A stretch of DNA of 5,637 bases from an uncultured Anaerolineae bacterium (lineage in GTDB: Bacteria > Chloroflexota > Anaerolineae > Anaerolineales > UBA4823), in contig CAKZNJ010000488.1 of the NCBI GenBank assembly GCA_937129505.1, forward strand, positions 1-5,637, read 5' to 3'. Positions 1 through 5,566 of the stretch are shown here, piece after piece. A program made the position numbers and the translations under genes. Numbering within the stretch: the stretch's first letter is position 1; every line of letters starts with the position of its first letter. The notes below the pieces were generated by a model that was not told the origin of the DNA, searched no databases, and was given only the letters and a program-made list of their open reading frames with translations.

Positions 1-23
1 TCGAGATCCTGGCGCGTGTTCAT
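1..23 (-). CDS. 5' end of an unidentified gene, cut by the left window edge
   Basis: Only the first seven codons are present, reading MNTRQDL from an ATG at 23-21. The start is convincing because an AAAGGAG ribosome binding site sits 6 nt upstream (30-36). The gene follows isopentenyl phosphate kinase on the same strand after a 125-nt spacer, so it is probably the next member of the isoprenoid operon. Expected neighbours would be a type 2 isopentenyl-diphosphate isomerase or the phosphomevalonate decarboxylase that the pathway needs. Seven residues cannot decide between these or exclude something unrelated, so no function is assigned. Confidence 0.6.
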
Positions 24-29
24 TGCAAT

Positions 30-36
30 CTCCTTT
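30..36 (-). promoter_or_regulatory. Strong ribosome binding site of the left-edge gene
   Basis: Read on the minus strand this is AAAGGAG, 6 nt from the ATG at 23. It is the best Shine-Dalgarno match in the left cluster and is the main reason for believing the truncated gene at the edge. Confidence 0.7.
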
Positions 37-40
37 CTGC

Positions 41-55
41 GGGGCAACATGCCCC
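41..55 (-). other. Short perfect hairpin in the leader of the left-edge gene
   Basis: GGGGCA and TGCCCC form a perfect 6-bp GC-rich stem around a 3-nt loop. The stem lies 4 nt upstream of the ribosome binding site of the gene that begins at 23. No T-run follows on either strand, so it is not a typical intrinsic terminator. It could be a leader structure affecting translation or mRNA stability between isopentenyl phosphate kinase and the next gene. That role is inference; the stem itself is directly visible. Confidence 0.4.
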
Positions 56-148
56 AACATCTCAAAGAAGAGGCTTATTTTTAGGATAGGGCATTCAGGC
101 AGCGGCATGGTTGATACAAATCATAGCCGAAAGCGCAAACCCAAGGGC

Positions 149-967
149 TCAGGCGTGAATGCGCGTGCCTAAGTTTTCCCCCCGTAGGGCGCGCCGAAGG
201 GCGCCTTCTCGTTCACCATTGAAGATCAAGATTTCCAATTGGGGCAATTCTTGAACCAGGGTCAAACTCTGGCGCACTTTGCTTTCCATCCCCCCGGTTA
301 CATCCGGAGCTTGCGAGCCGCCGAGTTGCAATCGCCCATCTTGGATGTCAGCGGGCGTGATCTCCTGCACCAGCTCGGTGCAAGCCGGGAAGTCCCGCCA
401 TACTCCTTCTTCAATGCCCGCCAGTAGAATGCGGTTGGGATGAAGGTGGCGGGCGAGGTGATCGAACAGGTCTTCGGTAGAGAGAATGGTACCTCCCTGC
501 TGCCGGTCAAAGATGACATCACCGAAGATGAGCGGCAGCAAGCCGGCTTGCAGCGCAGCGCGCAGCGGGTAAAGTTCCCAAAAAGCCACCCGTCCATCAT
601 CGGCAGTGACGCTGGCGCAGGGCGGCAGGGAGATTACTGGCAGTTTCGCTGCCAGAAAGGCATCTACAACGAGACGGTTGAGAGTGGAGGCTTCTTTCCA
701 GACCTCGGCAAACCCCAGCCACTGCTCGGCGGTGCGCACCCCTTGGCGAGTGCCGTAACGCTTGGCGGGCACATGTCCAAATGAGCCGGCGCCATGCCCC
801 ACGACGAGGCGCAGGGTTGGATGTTCGGCTCGCACCGCAGCGATTTCCTGAGCTAATCGCTGCAGAAGCGCAAGTCGGGGAGTATAGGGCTGCTGTTTGT
901 CGGTGATCAACGAGCCGCCCAGTTTTAGAAAGACCAACTGTGACTGGAGCGTATCCATGTTGTTCAT
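149..967 (-). CDS. Isopentenyl phosphate kinase
   Basis: Predicted cytoplasmic enzyme of the amino acid kinase fold that phosphorylates isopentenyl phosphate to isopentenyl diphosphate (IPP) with ATP. It is the last step of the archaeal/alternative mevalonate pathway. The 272-residue length is normal for the family. The N-terminal nucleotide-binding segment KLGGSLITDK spans residues 15-24, with the conserved lysine at 15. The glycine-rich GHGAGSFGH motif covers 57-65; its last histidine (65) matches the substrate-binding/catalytic histidine that marks isopentenyl phosphate kinases within the superfamily. A GDVIFD segment and a C-terminal TGGMESKV motif are also typical. The gene follows mevalonate kinase after 20 nt on the same strand, which supports the pathway assignment. 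ATG at 967 and a second ATG three codons later (residue 4) are both possible; neither has a strong ribosome binding site, so translational coupling is likely. Confidence 0.93.
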   Translation of the reverse strand: MNNMDTLQSQLVFLKLGGSLITDKQQPYTPRLALLQRLAQEIAAVRAEHPTLRLVVGHGAGSFGHVPAKRYGTRQGVRTAEQWLGFAEVWKEASTLNRLVVDAFLAAKLPVISLPPCASVTADDGRVAFWELYPLRAALQAGLLPLIFGDVIFDRQQGGTILSTEDLFDHLARHLHPNRILLAGIEEGVWRDFPACTELVQEITPADIQDGRLQLGGSQAPDVTGGMESKVRQSLTLVQELPQLEILIFNGEREGALRRALRGENLGTRIHA

Positions 968-987
968 TCGGTTTCTGTTTCCCGATT

Positions 988-1929
988 TTACCGCACAGTG
1001 GTGATGATCACTCCCCCCGCCCCGGCTTCTTTAAGAGATTGGGCAACCTGCGTGGAGGTGGAGGGGTCAACCAAAGCGATCAGGTTGCCTCCCCGCCCAC
1101 CGCCGCTCAGCTTTGCCCCCGCTGCGCCAGCGCGGAGAGCTACGTCAATGAGATAGTCCAATTCGGCGCAGGAGACTCCCAATTGCTGGAGCAGGCTTTG
1201 ATTGCGATTCATGAGTTCTCCCAAGCGAGAGTTTTCTCCCTTTTCAATAAAGGCGCGCGCTTCTGAAACAATCGCAGCGATCTGGTCGAAGAGGGCTTCG
1301 TAATAAGCCGTATTCTGTTGCCAAGCAGCGCGCACATCGGCTACCGTGGCCGCAGTCGGGCTGGAAATGCCGCTATCGGCAATGACGAGTGTAAAAGGAC
1401 ACTGAATATGCAAGGGTTGGATGGGCTTGCCGCGCACAAAAAAGATTGCCCTTTGCAGGGCGATCACCGTGTTATCGATACCGGAAGGCGTGCCGTGGTA
1501 AATTTTTTCTACTTCATAGGCAATTTCTGAGACGGCCTCGGCGGATAAAGATTTGCCGAGGTAAGCAGCTACGGCGCGGCTGAGCGCGACCGAGACAGCC
1601 GCTCCCGACCCCAACCCTGAAGCCACAGGAATAGCAGATTGAATGGTGATCTGACAAGCGGGCAGATAAGAAGCCCCGACTCTCTCAGCAGTTAACTCAA
1701 TCACCCGCCGCAGGGGGTGGTGCGGAGCAAGTTCTTCTAAATATGCATCCAATTGGATAGCAGGAGCGAGAAGGTGAACTTGCCCGCGCGGGGCACGCAC
1801 ATCGGCGCGGATAAACGCCCGAGCTTGGAGAGAGGTGACGGGAACGGCAATGGCCGGGTGGCCATACACGACGGCATGTTCCCCAAACAGAATGATTTTG
1901 GCCGGCGCGTGAGCGGTAAAGGCGGGCAT
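988..1929 (-). CDS. mvk: Mevalonate kinase (GHMP family)
   Basis: Predicted cytoplasmic kinase converting mevalonate to mevalonate 5-phosphate with ATP. The 313-residue protein shows all three GHMP-kinase motifs. APAKIILFGEHAVVYGHP near the N-terminus includes lysine 11. The ATP-binding loop IPVASGLGSGAA is at about 100-111. The glycine-rich C-terminal motif LSGGGRGGN is at about 274-282. The GTPSGIDN stretch at 146-153 carries the expected catalytic aspartate (152), and the FGEHAVVYG signature is specific to mevalonate kinase rather than other GHMP kinases. Its ATG lies only 3 nt after the stop of the prenyltransferase gene with no clear ribosome binding site of its own, which points to translational coupling. 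Isopentenyl phosphate kinase follows 20 nt downstream. Mevalonate is presumably made by HMG-CoA reductase encoded elsewhere. Confidence 0.93.
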   Translation of the reverse strand: MPAFTAHAPAKIILFGEHAVVYGHPAIAVPVTSLQARAFIRADVRAPRGQVHLLAPAIQLDAYLEELAPHHPLRRVIELTAERVGASYLPACQITIQSAIPVASGLGSGAAVSVALSRAVAAYLGKSLSAEAVSEIAYEVEKIYHGTPSGIDNTVIALQRAIFFVRGKPIQPLHIQCPFTLVIADSGISSPTAATVADVRAAWQQNTAYYEALFDQIAAIVSEARAFIEKGENSRLGELMNRNQSLLQQLGVSCAELDYLIDVALRAGAAGAKLSGGGRGGNLIALVDPSTSTQVAQSLKEAGAGGVIITTVR

Positions 1930-1932
1930 GGC

Positions 1933-2820
1933 TCAATAAACGTAGAAAATCAGCACAACCGCTAGACCCCACAGCAGGATAGTCCACTGCAGCGGACGGT
2001 CGGAGAGCAGTACATCTTCTGGAGCGCCGCCACTCAGTTTGATTTGGATGAGATAGAGATAACGGAAGATACCGTAGATCACAAAGGGAATGGTCAACAT
2101 CATGATGTGGTTGTCGGGCAGATTTGGCGCCGAGAAGGTGTACAGGCTGTAGGCGATGATGGTCGCCCCCGAGACAATGGTGATCAGTTGATCCAGCAGG
2201 GGGATGGTGTAACCGTCCAAGACTCGTCGGTGATTATAGGCATCCTCCGCCAGTAAAGCCAATTCAGCGCGGCGTTTGCCAAAGCCGATGTATAATGAAC
2301 CTAGGGTGGTGACCACATATAGCCAGGGTGAAAAGCGCGCCACCTGAATCAAAACAACCCCAGCCACCACGCGCAGCACGAAGCCGGCTGCGATGGCGAA
2401 GACATCGATCAAAGGAATATGCTTCAACCACTTAGAGTACGCTAAGTTGAGGGCAAAGTAGCCTAATCCAACGAGGGCAAAAGATGGAGAGAGCCAGTAG
2501 GAAATGGGGAAGAGCAAAACTGGAATCAGGATTGCAGAACTTAAGGCAACCGACTGAGGTAATTTGCCGGCGGCGATTGGGCGGTGGCGCTTCTGGGGGT
2601 GCTTGCGATCCGCTTCGACATCCACGAGGTCGTTAATGAGATAGACCAACCCGGAGATGAGACAAAAAATGATAAATCCAAGCGTCGTGCGGATGATCTC
2701 AGGGATGTGGGCTGGGTTGAGTTGGCGATCGAAGACGAGGGCGGCGAATAGGACGCCGTTTTTGACCCACTGGCGCGGGCGCAAGGTGATCAGCAGATAC
2801 TTTAGATGGCTCAGGCGCAT
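1933..2820 (-). CDS. UbiA-family prenyltransferase, decaprenyl-phosphate phosphoribosyltransferase-like
   Basis: Predicted integral membrane enzyme of 295 residues with about eight or nine hydrophobic segments. The first UbiA aspartate motif is NDLVDVEAD at 63-71, followed by KRHRPIAAG at 77-85. The second conserved region is LIDVFAIAAGFVLRVVAG at 137-154. FGKRRAEL at 180-187 and RRVLDGYTIPLLDQ at 198-211 resemble the phosphoribosyltransferase subgroup, which moves a phosphoribosyl group from PRPP to a polyprenyl phosphate (the first step to decaprenylphosphoryl arabinose in actinobacteria). Whether that product is made here is unknown; another UbiA substrate is possible. The frame stays open to 3057, but I chose the ATG at 2820. 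It has a GGGAG ribosome binding site 6 nt upstream, places RPRQWVKN at the usual position, and gives the normal family length. It is the first gene of the operon with mevalonate kinase and isopentenyl phosphate kinase. Confidence 0.86.
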   Translation of the reverse strand: MRLSHLKYLLITLRPRQWVKNGVLFAALVFDRQLNPAHIPEIIRTTLGFIIFCLISGLVYLINDLVDVEADRKHPQKRHRPIAAGKLPQSVALSSAILIPVLLFPISYWLSPSFALVGLGYFALNLAYSKWLKHIPLIDVFAIAAGFVLRVVAGVVLIQVARFSPWLYVVTTLGSLYIGFGKRRAELALLAEDAYNHRRVLDGYTIPLLDQLITIVSGATIIAYSLYTFSAPNLPDNHIMMLTIPFVIYGIFRYLYLIQIKLSGGAPEDVLLSDRPLQWTILLWGLAVVLIFYVY

Positions 2821-2826
2821 GGTGGA

Positions 2827-2831
2827 CTCCC
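2827..2831 (-). promoter_or_regulatory. Ribosome binding site that fixes the prenyltransferase start
   Basis: On the minus strand this reads GGGAG, 6 nt before the ATG at 2820. The same frame is open upstream to 3057, with an internal ATG at 2904, but the AGGTG before that ATG touches the start codon with no spacer. This site therefore favours 2820. Confidence 0.55.
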
Positions 2832-3008
2832 AATCGAGTTTACCTTTGTATTTTAACCTATCCGAGGGAAGCAGAGAAAAGACAAAATCCTGCAAGGACG
2901 GCATCACCTCGATGACAGTGAGCGGTCTTGCCAGCGGCGTGAATGTATTCGCTGCGAGCGACAACCTTACCCATCCTTGCCCGCTCTCCCCGCCACACCG
3001 CTCTAAGC

Positions 3009-3045
3009 TGCCGAAATTGAAGACGGCGTCACCGCCCTTTCGGCA
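3009..3045. other. Nested imperfect hairpin in the intergenic region
   Basis: TGCCGAAA (3009-3016) pairs perfectly with TTTCGGCA (3038-3045). Inside it GGCG (3025-3028) pairs with CGCC (3033-3036) around the loop TCAC. There is no T-run on either strand, so a standard intrinsic terminator is unlikely. It may be a structured leader, a protein-binding site or a relic of a small mobile element. The pairing is seen; the role is not known. Confidence 0.4.
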
Positions 3046-3064
3046 TGTGTTGACCACGCTTGCT

Positions 3065-3078
3065 CAATCAAGAGAGGT
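3065..3078 (+). repeat. 14-bp direct repeat, copy 1
   Basis: CAATCAAGAGAGGT occurs here and again exactly at 3405-3418. The second copy holds the ribosome binding site of the LuxR-type gene. This copy is followed by AGTC and TATT at roughly the places where copy 2 has AGTC and the TATG start, so it could be a decayed duplicate of a gene leader. No gene follows it in a convincing frame. Confidence 0.6.
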
Positions 3079-3366
3079 CAAGTCTATTACTTGGGCGGCA
3101 GGCAATCAAAGCTCCACTTGGCGGCTGGGGGCGAAGTTGTACGGTTGGCAGCAAGGGGACACTCTGCCGAAGATGCAGCATCAACGGCAAATTGGGCAAC
3201 AGCCGTGTGGTTCGCCGCCCTCATCCGATGCCAGTGTCGCGCTTCGGTCCCGCACCAGAACTCATTATTTGGTTTTTGGTACCTTTTGTATCTATGGCGC
3301 TGATCGATCTAACGGCGCGCTCGGCTGTAGAGGTAGAATGGCGGGTTGCCCCCCGCTGCTGTGGAG

Positions 3367-3381
3367 AATTATGAGATAATT
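3367..3381. promoter_or_regulatory. Perfect inverted repeat over a candidate promoter (possible operator)
   Basis: AATTAT and ATAATT form a perfect 6-bp inverted repeat around GAG. It overlaps an extended -10 candidate, TGA followed by GATAAT (3372-3380), upstream of the LuxR-type gene. A dimeric DNA-binding protein such as a LuxR-family regulator could occupy such a site and control the promoter, perhaps the product of the gene itself. The palindrome is certain; the operator role is inference. Confidence 0.4.
3372..3380 (+). promoter_or_regulatory. Candidate extended -10 promoter of the LuxR-type gene
   Basis: TG, one base, then GATAAT matches the extended -10 form, with five of six bases of TATAAT. 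No good -35 is found 16-18 nt upstream, which extended -10 promoters can tolerate. It would give a leader of about 40 nt before the ATG at 3426, long enough to include the ribosome binding site. An alternative TTGATA/AACAAT pair (3380-3408) would start transcription inside the ribosome binding site and is less likely. Confidence 0.4.
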
Positions 3382-3404
3382 GATAGAACAGACACTTCGC
3401 AGAA

Positions 3405-3418
3405 CAATCAAGAGAGGT
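3405..3418 (+). repeat. 14-bp direct repeat, copy 2, containing a ribosome binding site
   Basis: Identical to 3065-3078. The AGAGAGG part (3411-3417) lies 8 nt before the ATG at 3426 and serves as the Shine-Dalgarno sequence of the LuxR-type gene, which supports that start. Confidence 0.65.
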
Positions 3419-3425
3419 AGTCACT

Positions 3426-4244
3426 ATGCCCGAGTTTCCTAAACTAAGTAATCGCGAATGGGATGTTCTGAAACTACTGCTCCAAGGTAAGAGCAATAAG
3501 TTAATTGCCTCCTCTCTCCATATTTCTGTCCGCACCGTTGAATTCCATCTAAAAAATATTTATGCCAAGTTTCAGGTAAGTTCAAGGGTGGAATTGATTT
3601 TGAAACTGGGGAGTCCCACAGGTGGGTTTGAAGCTGAAAAACTAGGGGATTCCACAGTTGAACAGAAGGGAGAACTCGCCGAAAATAGAGATAGGCTCAA
3701 TTCACGGCTGAATTGGGCTACATCCTTTGGAGAGACCGTCTCTATAATTGGCAAGGAGCTAGAAATGAAGAACCATTTGTATATTCTTGTAGGAATAAGC
3801 ATGGCGCTTTTCACAGGCTTTGGATGGGTTACTATATTACGCTACACTCATTGGCTGCGACCCGACGAGATTAGGGTTTGGATTACGCCGCTGATAGTGA
3901 TATGGACAATCAGCGGTCTTGCCGTCGGGCTAGTTGGAAAACGGAAAGGTAAGGCATTGAGAAAAGTTATTCTCAGCACTTTGGTCGGCACGGGCTTAAG
4001 TCCATTTACGATCCTTCCGCTGATGAGAATTGTTGTTATGCCGATCGGTAAACTCGCTCAGTGGGTTGGCTTGATTGACCCCTCAACAATGTCAGTCGGT
4101 ATCGCCTACAGATTGACAATGACTGCTATACTAGCATTGTTGCTTATGGTTGGGACAACTGTTGGGATCGGTTTGTTATTGACAACCATTCAACAACCAG
4201 CGCCAAAGATTGCAGAGTCGCAGTTCTCGGGGAATGGTTTGTAA
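3426..4244 (+). CDS. Membrane-anchored LuxR-type helix-turn-helix regulator
   Basis: A 272-residue protein. Residues 6-62 form a LuxR/FixJ-type C-terminal-class DNA-binding domain: LSNREWDVLKLLLQGKSNK, then IASSLHISVRTVEFHLKNIYAKF with the recognition helix around 35-48. Unusually, the HTH is at the N-terminus and there is no receiver or autoinducer domain. A polar linker (about 63-115) follows, including RLNWATSFGETVSIIGKELE. Four hydrophobic segments come next, at about 117-138, 152-171, 181-205 and 230-255. This suggests a one-component regulator tethered to the inner membrane with the DNA-binding domain in the cytoplasm. Signal and target are unknown. An AGAGAGG site 8 nt upstream supports the start. 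The DNA is visibly AT-richer than the mevalonate operon, and the broken genes begin 53 nt after its stop. I recall similar proteins in Anaerolineae, but cannot verify this here. Confidence 0.85.
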   Translation: MPEFPKLSNREWDVLKLLLQGKSNKLIASSLHISVRTVEFHLKNIYAKFQVSSRVELILKLGSPTGGFEAEKLGDSTVEQKGELAENRDRLNSRLNWATSFGETVSIIGKELEMKNHLYILVGISMALFTGFGWVTILRYTHWLRPDEIRVWITPLIVIWTISGLAVGLVGKRKGKALRKVILSTLVGTGLSPFTILPLMRIVVMPIGKLAQWVGLIDPSTMSVGIAYRLTMTAILALLLMVGTTVGIGLLLTTIQQPAPKIAESQFSGNGL

Positions 4245-4297
4245 AGAAAGATGAATTAAAAATAAGGCGGTGACAATATCGCAATTAGACAGAAAAA

Positions 4298-4867
4298 ATG
4301 AGCAGCGCAAGTTGTAGCTCGAAAGCAGGCAGTGCTATTCTGCTAATCGGTCTATTGCTTCTTGCGGCGGTCAACTTAACCGTCCGTTGGGCAGTGGTTC
4401 CTAACGCAACTGCCCTCTCCGCTGCGTCTACCGCACAGGATGGCGCTGGTTTTCCCGCTAGCCCCTTTGACGAACTGGAACACTATCATAAAGGCGCATG
4501 ATCCCCCTGCGCACCTGGCTGAATATGTGAATCCCGGTGTGCCTCAGTTCGGATGCGCCTTTTATGCCTTGGTGGGACTTGTCAGCGACACCAACTATGG
4601 CTGGGGCCCAGACGCAATCGGCGACCGCACCGACATCCCAATTCGTTCGAATGGTTCTCCAGCGGCAACACCGAACGCTACATGCAAGCCCTGTTCAGTG
4701 AGAACGGTCGGCATTCGTCTTACACGCGCACGCTCTCTGACCCAGGTGGTGAGAACTCGATCGTGATGTTCAAATCCTCCTTCCCCAACTCAGCGCTGGA
4801 AGGCAATCCCAATGACCCCCCAGGGACTTATCCTGCTGATCTTTTTGACGCGCCGCATCCTTGTAGG
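4298..4867 (+). pseudogene. Broken, truncated exported SGNH/GDSL-like protein gene (tentative family)
   Basis: Reading begins at ATG 4298 with a likely signal peptide or membrane anchor (SAILLIGLLLLAAVNL at about residues 12-27) and is protein-like to DELEHYHK near 4490. That frame then meets TGA at 4499. Coding appears to continue in the +1 frame from about 4494, with GVPQFGCAFYALVG and YGWGPDAIGDRTDIP, up to about 4637. It then returns to the first frame with FEWFSSGNTERYMQALF, SDPGGENSIVMFKSSFPNS and EGNPNDPP. The second change is explained by one missing C in the C-run at 4637-4639, and the first fits an extra A in AAA at 4490-4492. The VMFKSSFPNS and NPNDPP signatures recall an environmental SGNH/GDSL-like family in which I would expect roughly 100 more residues. 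Those are absent, and no catalytic residues can be assigned. The ATG has no good ribosome binding site. Confidence 0.5.
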
Positions 4868-4870
4868 ATG
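4856..4870. other. Small perfect hairpin at the junction of the two broken genes
   Basis: CATCCT and AGGATG form a perfect 6-bp stem around TGT. The right arm includes the ATG at 4868 that could start the following lipoprotein remnant. It sits where recognisable SGNH-like sequence ends and the signal peptide begins. There is no T-run, so it is a poor terminator. It may be a chance structure or mark a deletion joint. Confidence 0.3.
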
Positions 4871-5549
4871 ATACATCTGAAAGACCGACCCTCTAAGATT
4901 TTCCTGTCTGCACTGCTTCTATGGCTCAGCATGCTGGCTTGCACGTTGGGGCAGGCTCTGCTTCAGACCGCCTCACCGCCTGCGCCTGTTACCGCTGGCA
5001 AAGGGGCGGTCTTGTTTGCCGGCACCAAGAGCATGGGCGAGAAATACTGGTATGGCTATATTCATCCAGCCGGCCCTGATCGGGTTTGTGTGGATGCAGA
5101 GGTCGCCGACTTCATCACTTGTCGGGACGCCAACAGTGCTCCTTGCCCGCCGCAGGATTTCAGCGGCTGTTGCAACGAAAGCAGCGGTGGCTGGGCCAGC
5201 ATGCACGGCTGGTGGTCCAACCGCTTCGACACTCAATTCATCTTCTATAAATCCTGCCGACCTCGCCCGCGTGGCTGCCGGGGAGATGGAAGCTTGACAA
5301 CCGCAACCCTACGCCGTGCTGGACATGGATGATTACCTCGATCTCAATGCCCCCCAGTGGGATCGCATCGAGGTCGGCTGGGGTGACCAGTGCCGCTACC
5401 GCATCGGTGACGTGACCTTCGACGACGCTAACGGTTTGTTGTATGTTTTGGAGTTATATGCCGACGGCGCCAAACCAGTGGTTCATGTGTGGCGGCTGCG
5501 AGAGCACAAATCATTTATCTACTTGCCGCTAATCCACCGTTTACCTTAG
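4868..5549 (+). pseudogene. Broken gene for a putative exported lipoprotein of unknown function
   Basis: The likely start at ATG 4868 (MIHLKDRPSK) leads into a hydrophobic stretch, IFLSALLLWLSMLAC, with a lipobox-like cysteine, so a membrane lipoprotein is plausible. Coding in that frame runs through EKYWYGYIHPAGPD, a cysteine-rich part (ITCRDANSAPCPPQDFSGCC) and MHGWWSNRFDTQFIFY. At AAA 5249-5251 one extra A breaks the frame; coding continues one base later as NPADLARVAAGEMEA. An in-frame TGA (5295-5297) stands where a TGG tryptophan would fit. The frame then goes on with QPQPYAVLDMDDYL, GDVTFDDANGLLYVLELYADG and VVHVWRLRE to TAG at 5549, ending in FIYLPLIHRLP. The pattern recalls uncharacterised Chloroflexi exported proteins. 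The two lesions argue for a pseudogene unless they are sequence errors. There is no usable ribosome binding site; the AGG touches the ATG. Confidence 0.55.
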
Positions 5550-5566
5550 AAATCGTTGAACTACTC

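Larger units (their letters stand above)
2832..3366. other. Divergent intergenic region without a convincing gene
   Basis: About 600 nt separate the leftward prenyltransferase start from the rightward regulator start. Several frames are open, including an upstream extension of the prenyltransferase frame and plus-strand frames up to 3374-3379. None has a convincing start site or a recognisable protein motif. What can be seen is a nested hairpin (3009-3045), the first copy of a 14-bp direct repeat (3065-3078), and a loose repeat of ACTTGGGCGGCAGG/ACTTGGCGGCTGGG at 3089 and 3116. No tRNA, rRNA or CRISPR structure was seen. A clear sigma70 promoter for the leftward operon was not found; TTAAAAT-like sequence near 2855-2861 on the minus strand is only a weak -10 candidate. 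Confidence 0.6.

Noticed and set aside
239..784. Plus-strand open frames across the isopentenyl phosphate kinase region
   Set aside because: They are antisense to a gene with clear catalytic motifs and have no motif or start site of their own.
2821..3057. N-terminal extension of the prenyltransferase by 79 residues
   Set aside because: The frame is open, but the extension has no family motif, the ATG at 2904 has its purine run touching the start codon, and the ATG at 2820 has a well-spaced ribosome binding site and gives the normal family length.
3307..3313. ATCTAAC, which fits an integron attC outer core (RYYYAAC)
   Set aside because: No matching GTTRRRY partner or folded attC arms could be found around it and no integrase is present. 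A seven-base degenerate match is expected by chance.
3060..3374. Plus-strand open frame with a hydrophobic stretch near its end (LIIWFLVPFVSMALIDL)
   Set aside because: The hydrophobic part looks protein-like, but the rest is rich in arginine, glycine and serine without pattern and no ribosome binding site precedes it. It is probably chance or an unrecognisable relic.
2657..3379. 240-codon open frame on the plus strand
   Set aside because: It runs antisense through the well-supported prenyltransferase start and then through the intergenic region, with no recognisable motif or start site.
4997..5020. GGCAAA/TTTGCC inverted repeat with a 12-nt loop
   Set aside because: It lies inside the coding part of the lipoprotein remnant, the stem is short and the loop long, and an overlapping ACCGC/GCGGT pair competes with it. 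It is most likely coincidental.
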